Positions 47,709 through 58,940 of a DNA stretch of 64,000 nt are shown here, in pieces. Where the stretch lies: the NCBI GenBank assembly GCA_001579985.1, contig LRSR01006252.1, positions 23,649 to 87,648 on the forward strand. The letters run 5' to 3'. The DNA comes from Hypsibius dujardini. Its lineage: Eukaryota; Tardigrada; Eutardigrada; Parachela; Hypsibiidae. Made by a program: the position numbers and the translations under genes. Every line of letters starts with the position of its first letter. The stretch's first letter is position 1. Below the pieces are notes generated by a model that had not been told where the DNA came from, searched no databases, and saw only the letters and a program-made list of their open reading frames with translations.

Positions 47709-47945
47709 CTAACCCATTGTGTTCACTTCTGCACACCCGTCACAATAACAAAGAGAGGTCGATCCTCGAAACTTGCCACATTTTCCATTGCCCAGACCAT
47801 CAGCGGAGCAAGCGTCAAGGCATTCTTTGTCAATGGAACAACTTGGCGCGGACGGACTGATGCACTTGCTGTTTGTATCGAGTCCAACAGCACATAAGGT
47901 CCAGGCAGACAGGATCATGATCCCTATGACTACTGGGAGGTACAT
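47709..47945 (-). CDS. Defensin-like (CSalphabeta) secreted peptide
   Basis: 78 residues from ATG at 47945. Signal peptide MYLPVVIGIMILSAWTLCAVG, then a mature part with eight cysteines spaced C-x7-C-x5-C-x3-C-x9-C-x9-C-x-C-x2-C. This is the CSalphabeta pattern, with the C-x3-C, G-x-C (NGKC) and C-x-C (CYC) signatures of defensins and drosomycin-type peptides. It aligns cysteine for cysteine with the first exons at 48805 and 54523. A host-defence role is inferred from the fold. Its last codon (G before TAG) overlaps a possible GTTAGT donor in the same phase as the donors of the two chimeric genes, so a spliced longer form is conceivable, but no partner exon was found downstream. Confidence 0.75.
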   Translation of the reverse strand: MYLPVVIGIMILSAWTLCAVGLDTNSKCISPSAPSCSIDKECLDACSADGLGNGKCGKFRGSTSLCYCDGCAEVNTMG

Positions 47946-48804
47946 TTTTTCCGAGAGAGAAAACAAACACTGCCAGTGGTAGACACAATTGATTTAAAAA
48001 AAGTGACTGCTTTATGGTATTCGATTGATATATATTCAGGCAGTAAGCGTCATTCAACACATGCAGAAAAGCTTGTCTTAGTCGTTGGCTGTCTCAGATA
48101 TACGAAACATTAATGGAACGGTTTTCCGCCGAATGTATAAACTAATCCGAGAACAAGTGAACGACATGGATTTCTGTATTTCGAAGCAGGCTTTTTAAAC
48201 ATGTCACCTGACATGAAATAAATGACCACTACTTTGCGATATTCGTTTCTGCTGCGAATACGGTTTAGGTGAAATGTCCATCCGAAACAAAATGAGAAAT
48301 GAAAAATGAACTTAGATACTGCTTGGATAGAGCGTCAACCATTTAGCCCAACTATGCTTGGGGGTATCGAAAAGAACCTCCTAGCACCTAATCTGGCGGC
48401 CTCAGAAATTTGGGCAAAAATGAGTTGCACCACCGGTAAGCGAATATATCCGGCGAATATTGAACGGCAGTCATTTCGCACATCTCTGGTCGCTCGAGCA
48501 GCGCTGAAATAATATAAAACTCAATTTCCTACATTAAAGACCGGTTCTACTGGTTGTATTTTGCTCTTTGACATGCATAAGATCTTGCTGAAAAAAATGA
48601 CTCACTTGAAATTCTGTGCCGAACTTGCAGAACCGCTTCTTGCTGCTGGGCGACCCAATGTCAGACCATTTAACGATATTCACTAAATTTGGATTGTAGT
48701 TGTATTCATTTAACAATACGTAATCTTCTCTCGCGCTTTCTCCAGCAGACCCCCCATCAATCGAAGTCATAGATAGAGATGAATATGCTCTAGGATTCAG
48801 CGAA
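47946..48804. other. Divergent intergenic region between two defensin-like genes
   Basis: Separates the minus-strand peptide gene from the plus-strand chimeric gene and must contain both promoters. I see no clear TATA box in a useful position. Frames here (for example plus 48306-48512) have no support. Confidence 0.35.
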
Positions 48805-51430
48805 ATGAAGTTAATGCACCTGCTCATCTTCCCCAGACGGCTCTGTCTACTACTGCTATTATTCATGTTTAAAAAGGAAATCAATGCCAAGCTGTGCATA
48901 AGCGAAACGTATGCTGGACAATGCAAGGATACCGATCCAGAGTGCGGTGAAGCATGCAGAAGAGACGACTTGAATGGCGGAAAGTGCGGACTATTAAAGA
49001 GCATTAGAGTGTGCTATTGCGACAGATGCCCTGAGGCGACAGGTACAGACTAATAGACATATCAAATGTATATTTTTCAATCATATAAGAAAGATAAAAA
49101 TAATTTCTCTTTGTTTAAATACCGTATGTATTGTTACGATGCATAAAATGCTGGTGAGTCGATGGGTATTCTGAAATGATGGATCGTCCATTTTTCCCTT
49201 TTTGAGCGTTTGCTCTTTTCATCATTTTTAAAATGTATGCTGGTGCCACAACTTATCTCGTATCTGACATAAAAACTGTCCTGATTTTATTGTGAGATGC
49301 CCAAAAAAAAACCCAAATTCGATAAACCGATCTTGCTGGCAAGAGCAATTTTTTTGCTCAAGTGGGCTTAAATATCTTCTCCCGTTCCGAAGAGCTGAAG
49401 TTTCTGAAATGGGCAGAAGAAAAGTCATTTCCAGCGGAAACATCCGTTGAAATTAGTGACCAGTAGAGAAAGTTTAATCCAGTTTACAGCAGAATTGCAA
49501 CTTTTTAGACAACAGAAGGAAGCAATAAATTACAACTTGTTTAAGTTTCTCTGTTTCAGTTTAAAAAATCAACCATATTTGACGACATGGTCTTAGAGGG
49601 AATATTCTTACCTCTCTACGGGGTTATTCCTCAGAATATTCAGTTCAAAACGGGCTCAACAGCAAAAAATCGTATAATGGCATGGGTTGGGGTGTGTAAA
49701 AAAGTGGCAGTGGCACCATGGCAGTGTCACCGTAGGAGTGGCACTCTGGTAATCACTATGACAGAGCAAAACAACATTAGTATTAATATATTGTGATATG
49801 CAACCGGGAGTTAATATTCTAATAGTATTAATATATTATGATATAAAGTTTGTAAATGTTATATTGCGAAAGGTCATGAGTAGTGAAGATGCCTCAGCAA
49901 AGATGAAGGATTTTTAGAATTCTCCTGCGTATTTTGCCTCCAGTCGCGTATTACGCAATTAGAAAACCAACCCTCCTCCACAGCATATCCATCCATAGTA
50001 ATAAGAAGTTACCTTTTATAGGTAGACCATATTATTACCACGCACTCAATATCGGAACCACCCGCCCACCAGTTCTCTTTATTAGTGTTTTTTTAATGCT
50101 TTGGGGGTCCTAAATGTATTAATAATATTTCGAGTCTGAGTTTCATTTTAATTAATAAGAAATTTTCAATTTTTTTATCTTAAAATATCATCGCTATAAC
50201 AAAAATGTCAACGTCCAGTTTAATGCAAACAATGCCAGCTACACGGTGACAGCCGCTTATATTTGTTTACCTGTAATTTTCATGATCGATCAAGGGTTTC
50301 CGTTACATATTCCCGTTGCATATTAAAATATGTCAATATTAATTTTGTTTTTTCTGCCACGATTTCACTGCCATCAAGCCACTGCCACCAAATTTTGAAG
50401 ACAGATAATTATTTTCAATCGTTTGAAAAATTCAAAAAAACTAGCTTGCTGCTTTCTCTAAACTGTATAGAGGACAAAAAATGGTTAAAAGGTTTCCTTT
50501 TGGTTTATTTATCAAGTTAGTGGTCATTGTTCGCTAACTTCGTTGCTTAAAGGGCTGGAAAGGAACAATGACAAAACACTGGGACAAACGACTTCGAATC
50601 CGCGGCTGGAAGAAGTCAATCGTAACTCGCAATACCAGCAGTTCCCCATTTTTTCATTCAAAAGTTTATTGTCTAGTGAATGTATTGCTATGGCCACTAC
50701 CAACTGCAAGATAAGGGGTGATGAAGTATACTCCAATGACTGCTCTCCGAAAAAGAGTCTCAACGGTTTCTGCACATCAAAGGCTGAAGAATTCGAAGCG
50801 GGTTATTTTCTGCAGAAAATCGGGCAGTCAAATGCCGGAAGAGGATTGCAACTGAGCTTAGGAGGGAAGCGCACCTTTACGAAGCAAATATTCCAACCTA
50901 TCGCAGACATTTTGATCGTGATGGTAGTTTTCGACTTTCCCATGCTACCAGTTTCCGTTTTCGCATCAGCGTCCATCAAATTACCAGTGCTCATGTCATT
51001 GCAAATATTCAATTGCCAAAGTATCACCATTCAGCGCGGTGACTTTCTTCCGTTCCCATCACTCCGGCAGGTTCTGTTCACTGCAAAAACCACAATTGCA
51101 TCAATAGAAGAAAATGCGTTCGAGTCTATTACCCATCTTCAACACATCACTTTCGAGCAAGGCTTCGACACATCCAATGGATTGCCGGCAGAACTCAAGA
51201 CCCAACTCAGTCTTATTCATTGTGGCCGGGAGTATAAATGGCTTCGTGATTGGTTACTTTTGCGGCCTTTTTTGATAACACCCAAAAAGTTCGGTGAAGT
51301 TTATACCGTAGCAGACATGTCCAACTCGGTGAAGAGTAAGAAAGACATTTTCATTCCCGTCGATTGCGCGTCAATCAGCCTAATTTCTAATAAATCAGAC
51401 GGTCTCTTCTCGTCTCTAATGGATGGCTAG
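48805..51430 (+). CDS. Defensin-like/LRR-like chimeric secreted protein, copy B
   Basis: Two exons: 48805-49042 (phase 1 end, ACAG then GTACAG) and 50553-51430 (after cttaaag), 371 residues. Exon 1 encodes a signal peptide (MKLMHLLIFP...KKEINA) and an eight-Cys CSalphabeta domain with C-x3-C (CGEAC), G-x-C (GGKC) and C-x-C (CYC). Exon 2 encodes a linker, a short Cys segment (TTNCK, NDC, GFC) and an LRR-like module ending YKWLRDWL...FGEVYTV, homologous to each module of the 802-residue protein at the left edge. Without splicing, exon 1 stops three codons past the donor and exon 2 has no start codon near its acceptor. The second locus at 54.5 kb has the same exon order and phase, the best evidence that they form one gene. 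A fused antimicrobial-type and LRR recognition domain suggests an immune role (inference). The 1510-bp intron shows no other gene. Confidence 0.65.
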
Positions 51431-54400
51431 AATATGAGTTCCATTACAATGTTTTGTGTTTTCTGGTCCTTGGATGTGCATTACGTAGGCTTGTTAAGCA
51501 TATGATTTTATCATGGCCGCCCCTTTATCGACTGGTGCTTGAAATTGTGAGGAGCAGTGATGTCAACAACAATACCAAGCGGAAGTAATTTCCCTGATAG
51601 CGGGCTAACCAACCCGAAATGGAATTCTCAAAAACTACCTCCTGAAACAATTATTTCCGGTCGATATCAATGAGTGAGTTTGTTCAGCAGGCGACGTTAG
51701 ACGTCAATTTACAATTATTGCTGGTTTTAAGTGAGTACAGAGTGCTCATTATAAGACCAATTCCTTGCCATCGCCACTGGTTAACACTACTGTGCATGCG
51801 AAACTCCACCATCTTCTGAAGCACACAAAACGTTCATTTCCTTGCATGTCCACCGTAGACAACGGTTGGAGGCAGCCAAAGGAGCTACAGTGCAACACAA
51901 AATTACTCGTTAAGTTTCCGTGAAAATATCTTTCGCTGATGTTTTCATTGAGCTAAATTGGCGGACTTTATTTAAAAACCGCCAAATTTGATTTCTTTCA
52001 AAAATGAGTTAGAAACGCTGGGCTGCGAGCTATCTTCTGGGCGTCGATAAAAGATTTCGAAATCATTGGAGTAATTTTGCGGGAGCGGAGGGTCGGTTGG
52101 TACCGGTAGCTGAAAACAATACTCTCGAAAAATAATGCGTTCACGTTTTCGCTCCGCTCAGGCGTAGCCGATCTAGCTATCGTAAACAAAAAATGAAGGT
52201 TTTGAGTTGTTACAATTGCGAATCCATAATATAATTTCGGGACGATTGGCAAAAGCCCACATTCGACTGAAAGACCGGGAGCAGAGCCCTAAGCTGAAAG
52301 CAAATGATTGCGAAAGACGCACTTACCGATATTGAAGAAATTGTATACACTTTTTTGTCCGTTTTCTAAGTGGCGTAACGGGTTTTTAGTATGGAGAGGG
52401 GTGCAGAATCATGTGGATGGAGCAGTGACGCGATTAAATAGAATAGGAAAATATGGATGCACTTGAAAAATAGGAATACACGTAAAGTCCAGATTTATTT
52501 GTAAATAATGCCGAAAAAAAACGAAAAAAACGAAAAAAACGGGGGACATATTTTTTTATGTATAAAAAAGTGCATCCCCGCAGAGTTCCTGTTGTGTTTA
52601 ATAAAATAATGCACCTCCGCGGCCGAAAATAAACACGAGGGTGCAACTGCACCACTGCACCACTGCACCCCTCCATTACGCTTCTTGTTTTCATCAATTT
52701 TCAGACATTCGTTTTTCAACTGATATATCGTTAGATAGCCGAGAGCATTTGCCAGGCTTTAGCATCAAAACGTGAAATCTCGCTTGTCGGTCTTTCAATC
52801 AGTTCTTCTCTTCCAAACAAAATCGGTATAAAAAGGCTTAGCGTAATTTAAATAAACCCCCATCAATCCATACTTAAAATTTCAGGTCAAGGCCATGCCT
52901 CAACCGAATACATTAATCGTGATAATCTCACAACTAAGAAACAGCAATACGACAATTTCATTTTTGATATTGATGAACGCATCTTGGTGGGGCTATCCTC
53001 ACCACCCAAAATATTTTATGTCATGCTCATAATCCCTTTTGTTCAGAATTATTTTGTGTGCACACAATATGGTTAACTAACCCCATTCGCGTAATGACAT
53101 TTTTATCCCGAAGCTACAGATGGATTAAATGGTTTTCACAGTAGGCAAATCACGGCTCGGTAACCGACCACCGAATTTCGGAAAATGCTCCATGTATGTC
53201 CTAACGATAACAATTTCTAGTGAGCTACAGACACGATTCTGAGCAAAACGAATTTTCAAAGAATTCTGTTCGAGCATAAGTGAGGCAAACAAATGACGCC
53301 ATATTTCTGCTGGTGTACCCTTGGTACGATGACACGCGGTTCGCTGATCAAATGAAATTAGCGACAACAAACAACCATAGTCAGATTTTATCGCAATCGC
53401 TCAACATACTTTAACATGCATGTTCATACGAATAGCAAAAATGGATACACAAGACTGTTATGAAAATCTTGTTTCATGCTTGTTGCGACACTATACGAAG
53501 CTGGCTAATGACGCATCGTGACCACATTCCGACAATGTAATCGTATATAGCCGCCTTTTCTTTCTTACCTGGTCATAGCTCCTCAGTTTCGGAAGCTCCC
53601 AGGCGGCTATGAATATTTATCAATTAATTCTTCTCCAGCGATACCGTTTGGCGAACTGAAAATATACTTAATGAGTCGCAGAATCAGGCGTAACGTTATT
53701 TAGATATCCCAGCAAGCACCTAAAGAAATATACATTTAGTGCTTTCGATATCATCATTTTTACTGTTTCATCGATATAAATATATGTATTCAAGAGGTGG
53801 TTCACAGCCGACAATAGTTTTCAGACTAACGCAAATATAATCAGGAATCCATGTGCACCAAGCCAACTTTATAACTTTAAATAATTCAAATACCGAAATT
53901 TAAGGAATGGGAATAAATGTTTATGAAAGAAAAAGGAACAGCACTTTCTAGCGGCTGACTTGCAAGGAGAACAACCAACTCAGGTGTGAAATCGATGCAA
54001 AGGCGAAAACTACAACGCAGTCGCTTCGGAACCGTTCCAGCCAGCTGACCAGATGGTAACTCAAACTATAATATCTTGCAATGGAAATATTTTTTGTTAG
54101 TGTTTTTGTTGCAGGACATTCGCAACCTTTTGCACTGCGAACAAGTGTTATTTTACTCGAAAATTTATGGCGACATCACATAAGCACATCCTACAGTCAC
54201 ACGAGCCGCTGTGCATCCGGTACATTTTCGTACATCTAGACAGCGCAGAACTTTAGCTTTAGTATAACCTGTTTTTCCGCTGTTGTCGTGCCCCAGAAGG
54301 CCGTCGGCGACCAATAATCATTTGTATGACCTGCTAAACAAGAACCGGTCGTCAGCTCGAAGACAATTGACACCACGCGAAAGACATATTTCGAAAGCTG

Positions 54401-54522
54401 AAACAAAAGCGTCGGATTTTACAAATTACAACTTTTTTGCCGACATATTATTGCGAGCGACTGGTTTTCATGTGCAGCTTACATTTGGATGATACTTTTC
54501 TTGGGTTTTTGTCGTCGTTGAA
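51431..54522. other. Spacer between the two chimeric genes
   Basis: About 3.1 kb without a supported gene. 51431-51605 is the 3' flank shared with copy C. Low-complexity CGAAAAAA repeats lie at about 52518-52545 and TGCACCAC repeats at about 52643-52665. A short hairpin (ATAGCCGCCT / AGGCGGCTAT) spans about 53549-53610. Several minus-strand frames of 60-90 codons have no support. Confidence 0.35.
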
Positions 54523-55860
54523 ATGCGACGAATCCAATCTCCGATCTATCTCAGACAAGTCTGTGCGTTGTTTTTATTATTTGTGAGTCAAAGCAAAACC
54601 AATGCGAGATGCATAAGTGAAAGTTATGCCGGACAGTGCGAAGATGCAGATCCAGAATGCGCCATCGCCTGTGGAAGAGACAATATGAACAGTGGAAAGT
54701 GTGAACCATATAAAAGCACCAGATTGTGTTACTGTGAGGAGTGCCCGGACGCAACAGGTACGGATACCGTTAAAAACACTCAGAAGACAAAGCCCAGCCT
54801 TTTTTTGGGTCTTCGCAAGTTGTATTTATGAAGAATGCCTTTCTAGGATTGCACCCAGCCGTTTATTTCGGTAAATCAACGAGAAACCCAAAAACCTAAC
54901 CTAAATGTCTGTTACAAGACCTGATGTACTATGATAGCTACTGTTCCAAACACGTCCTTACTGTGACTTTTTAGTTTACTAACTTTGGTCTTTAAAGGGG
55001 CAGACAAAAATGACACCACAGCAACGCATTCAAAGTTGGAAGAAGCGCTGCGTCGCTCGCAAGACCAAAAGCTACGCCCCTTCTTATTCAGGGAATTATT
55101 GTTCAGCGAATGCGTCGATCTGGCCACTACCAACTGCAAAATAAGGATGGATGACGCATATTCAATCAACTGTGCTGTGAACAAGTCATTTCGCGCATTC
55201 TGCACTTCAAAAGCTGAAGACTTCGAAGCGGGGTATTTTCTGCAGAAAATCGGACAACTGAACGCCAGTCGAATTCTGCTTTTAAGTTTAGGAGGGAAGC
55301 GCTCCTTGACGAAACAGTTATTCAGACCCGTTGAGGATATATTAGTTGACCTGGCAATATTCAACTTTCCCCAGTTACAAATTTCTCTTTTCGCATCAGC
55401 GTCCATCAAATTACCAGTGCTCATGTCATTGCAAATATTCAATTGCCAAAGTATCACCATTCAGCGCGGTGACTTTCTTCCGTTCCCATCACTCCGGCAG
55501 GTTCTGTTCACTGCAAAAACCACAATTGCATCAATAGAAGAAAATGCGTTCGAGTCTATTACCCATCTTCAACACATCATTTTCGAGCAAGGCTTCGACA
55601 CATCCAATGCATTGCCGGCAGAACTCAAGACCCAACTCAGTCTTATTCATTGTGGCCGGGAGTATAAATGGCTTCGTGATTGGTTACTTTTGCGGCCTTT
55701 TTTGATAACACCCAAAAAGTTCGGGGAAGTTTATACCATAGCACACATTTCCAGCTTGGCGATGAGTAGGAAAGACATTTTCATTCCCGTCGATTGCGCG
55801 TCAATCAGCCTAATTTCTAATAAATCAGACGGTCTCTTCTCGTCTCTAATGGATGGCTAG
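54523..55860 (+). CDS. Defensin-like/LRR-like chimeric secreted protein, copy C
   Basis: Two exons: 54523-54757 (ACAG then GTACGG, phase 1) and 54998-55860 (after tctttaaag), 365 residues. The intron is only 240 bp, against 1510 bp in copy B, and contains a TACTAAC-like branch site (tttactaac). Exon 1: signal peptide (MRRIQSPIYLRQVCALFLLF...), then eight cysteines in the spacing of copy B and the 47.7-kb peptide, ending CYCEECPDATG. Exon 2: linker and LRR-like module with YKWLRDWL...FGEVYTI. If unspliced, exon 1 would read on 25 residues to a stop at 54831. The first half of exon 2 differs clearly from copy B, while the second half and the 3' flank are nearly identical. Role as proposed for copy B. 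Confidence 0.68.
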
Positions 55861-57143
55861 AATATGAGTTCCATTACAATGTTTTGTGTTTTCTGGTTTT
55901 TGGATGTGCATTACGTAAGCTTGTTAAGCATATGATTTTATCGTGGCCGCCCCTTTATCGACTGGTGCTTGAAATTGTGAGCAGCAGCGTTGTCAACAAC
56001 AATACCAAGCGGAAGTGATTTGTATCGAAACTTATAGCGGGCTAGGAAAAGAAAAAGGCCGAATTTGGGGTTCAATCTTTAAAAAAATGCATTTTGCCCC
56101 TTAGCCCATCCCCTCGCCTTACTGTAAGGGGTCCCGGTTCCGACCTGTAAGGACCCGAAACGAGCCTCTGGGGACCGAGATTTAACAAAGACTGAAATAG
56201 GATACCTGCGCAGCTGCGGATGATTAAAAGAAGCATGTGGCACTAGCCTTCAGGGATGCGTAGGCACCGTACACGTACTGGAATCGCCCAACGAATTTTG
56301 CTGAATAGGTTTGTCAACCTTCCCAAAGATGTGACTCAGCTTGACCGAGGATCGAACGATTGACTCTCCTGACGGAACCGCAAAAAAGACCCGGAAACCA
56401 GTGCAGCTGATGATGGATTAGTTGGAATTGCATGCCACATCCTAGCTCGGGTATGTTCCGCATCTCAGCGAATCCAGCAGCTAGGGCGGTGGCTGAATGA
56501 AGTGTCGGCTAGGAGGGAATAGTAAGCCTGCAAAGTGGGGAGGGGCGAGCGTGAAGCTTTAGAACCATGCAAAAAGCTTAAAGCTCCCCCCTTTCTACAA
56601 CTAAAACCAATGGTGGGGGGGGGGTTTATTATGGAACGTTTTGTACGCTTAAGGGGACCAAGCCTTTAATAACATGAAAAAAACCATGATTCTCCCTTCC
56701 CTCACCGGGCACGGGTGGGGGGGGGGGCAACGGCCCTTTCCGCCTCAGGCTCAATCCGCCACTGTGTGGGGAAGGGATAAGCCGGATTCCTTTTACTGAG
56801 TATGTAAAATCCTAGTTAGATCCATGGATGAATTTTTTGGGTTGAGTCCATTGAACAGGACCAGCATATGACACCAGCCGACGTCGGGAAGATCATTCCG
56901 GTCGGTGTGAATACACCGAAGAACTTCCGCTCGTGAGCGGACCCTATCTTTCATGTTTAGTTTGACTCCGGGGGGCACGTGTCGTTGCAGTAGAAATGGG
57001 ACGCGGATCAAATATCAGGGTTAGGTACGATCGATCTGCCATAGAGACAAGAATTTTCCCTCTCCCGAGACAGATCCACATAATTAGCTGTTTAAATACG
57101 AAACTAACTAATTCGCTCTCCGAGTTCAACGGTTCACGCATGT
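55861..57143. other. Intergenic, partly GC-rich, probable decayed repeats
   Basis: 55861-56045 is the 3' flank shared with copy B. From about 56090 to 56780 the sequence becomes more GC-rich with G/C homopolymers (for example G runs near 56614 and 56716) and looks like old repeat DNA, not further identified. A minus-strand frame at 56793-57011 (72 codons) has protein-like composition but no recognisable motif. Confidence 0.35.
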
Positions 57144-58617
57144 TCATTTTGCTTCGGTCACGTCCATTTGGTCGGCCTTTCGTCGTGCCGAACAGCCCTC
57201 ACAAAAGTTGCCAATGGCAAAAGAGGTCAACTGTTTCTTGTTGAACTTCTTCACGGGGATTTTCACCAGGTCGATCACGTCCGAGCCCCATCCCTTGACG
57301 GCGATCAGACCCTTCAGGCAGGAAACGTCCGGAAGCTCTAAAAACAGCGTAAAAAATAATACATCAAGCTCGTACTATTCTGTCTAGAGTATTGTGATGA
57401 AGCTACTGCATCAGAAGGAACACATTTCGAAGTTCTATTGTTTTTTAATAAAATTATAATGAAAATGGACAAAGACACTGGAGATGTATATATTTAAAAG
57501 GGCAGATTATTAGAATCGATTTCACTATCATTTTAATTAATGTTTTAATTAAAATAAAAAACCGAAACGTGGGTTTTTAATACATTGAAAAAACACCAGC
57601 CAGTTACCTATCCCGGATGTGGTATAATGGAGTTTTTGGTCGTCGATGCCGCGCTGGATTTCGTCCGATTTGGCCGTTGAATTAGCATTCCGCCGCCGAC
57701 CAATGTCCAAGGCGCTCTCGAGCCGGTCAATTTCCTCCTCTTGTCGGATGAGAAACCTGCAAAAGTAGAAGACCAAACAAGTAAGCGATATTTTTTAGCA
57801 TTTAAAACATTTGAGCTTGGATTGTGATATCACTGAAATGACTGTACTCTCACGATTATAACGGTCGGTTTAGCCACACCTGCGTCACACGCGTCTCTGT
57901 GCTGAGTGAGCCCACACACACACACACACACACAGTTGTGCACACCCGGGGTAAAAAACCGACTCTTATAATCGTGAGAGCACAGTAATAAATGTCATTG
58001 ATCTGGGATATACCCATCCCATTCAATATATGAAGACCATAAATTGTTGTCGAAACAAAATACTACTTTTAGGAAAATTCAAAATGGCAGCTTGTGTCCA
58101 CAAACGAACTTCAAATCTTGTATCAGTCCCAATCAACAAATCAAAAGGAATGCAACCCTAAAAACAACCAACCAATCAATCAATCAATCAACATATTCAT
58201 ATTAATACAACAACCTACATCAATCCACCAATCAATCAATCGATCAACATATTCATATTAATACAACAGCCTACATCAATCCACCAATCAATCAAGAGGC
58301 CCCATGCACCACTGCCAGCATACCTCTCAATGAGTTCGTCCAGGTCGTGAGGGCAAACTGGCCGCGTACACTCCTCAATTTCAGTTTGAAACCAACCAAT
58401 CTTTTCAATGAGAATCTTTTCCTTCAACGTTCTGGCCTTTTGAGTGCTGAAATTGCAGCAGAAACATCAACATCCGGTGTAAAGGACAGAAGAATCATGA
58501 ATTGACGTACGTCTGCACTCTCCGAGCGTGAGCGAGTCGCTTGATCACTTGTCCGGCCTTCCGACTGTTGGGATGAAAAACCTTGTTCTGCGCCGTATTC
58601 CCGTTCGGTTTCCCCAT
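57144..58617 (-). CDS. TMA16: TMA16-like 60S biogenesis factor
   Basis: Four exons: 58617-58511, 58446-58324, 57756-57608 and 57337-57144, all GT-AG; lengths 107, 123, 149 and 194 keep frame and give 190 residues, near the roughly 200 of animal TMA16. Recognisable family blocks: HPNSRKAGQV near the N-terminus, the helical KEKILIEKIGWFQTEI, DLDELIERFLIRQEEEIDRL, and ELPDVSCLKGLIAVKGWGSD...LVKIPVKKF. TMA16 associates with pre-60S particles in the nucleus and nucleolus (established for the family). The gene diverges from RPL32 across 323 bp, which fits co-expression of ribosome-assembly genes. Intron 2 contains a MITE and a 56-bp tandem repeat. Confidence 0.88.
57841..57986. mobile_element. MITE in TMA16 intron 2
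   Basis: 146 bp with inverted ends of about 31 bp (ACTGTACTCTCACGATTATA left; reverse complement of right ACTGTGCTCTCACGATTATA). The centre carries a (CA)n run at 57911-57934. The ACTGT ends suggest a mariner-type TA target, with TA visible only on the right side. Confidence 0.75.
58171..58295. repeat. 56-bp tandem duplication in TMA16 intron 2
   Basis: Two near-identical copies of a unit containing CATATTCATATTAATACAAC and CTACATCAATCCACCAATCA, inside a (CAAT)n-rich segment. Confidence 0.85.
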
Positions 58618-58940
58618 TCTAAAAAAGTCTCTGAAAGGAAAGAAAAATAAATGCAAAACCAGACAGCAGAAATTTCATCACCGCTGTCGTTAAATACGCT
58701 GGGGAAAATGTAATGACAATTGATTCGGCTCCATTAAATGGAGTGTGAATGCTACAATTCAAGATTGGATCATTAAATGTACTGGTTGGGGGCTAAATCC
58801 GTAATGTTAGAGGTGCGCCAGTCGCTAAATGTTTTGGTTCAAATTAATTGCCGGATGGGCTGCGATGTTTTGCTTTTCTCGCTGTTCAGTTTCTTAATTT
58901 TTCTCCTTTCTTTCGCAATTTGCACTCGTCTTTCCCAAAA
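58618..58940. promoter_or_regulatory. Bidirectional promoter of TMA16 and RPL32
   Basis: 323 bp separate the two start codons on opposite strands, with no TATA box in a suitable place. The RPL32 side ends in pyrimidine-rich DNA (TTTTTCTCCTTTCTTTCGC at about 58898), as in the 5' TOP leaders of ribosomal protein mRNAs. Confidence 0.65.

Noticed and set aside
50803-51030. Minus-strand frame over the LRR exon, also present at 54912-55460
   Set aside because: Antisense shadow of the homologous LRR exons; conserved only because the sense strand is.
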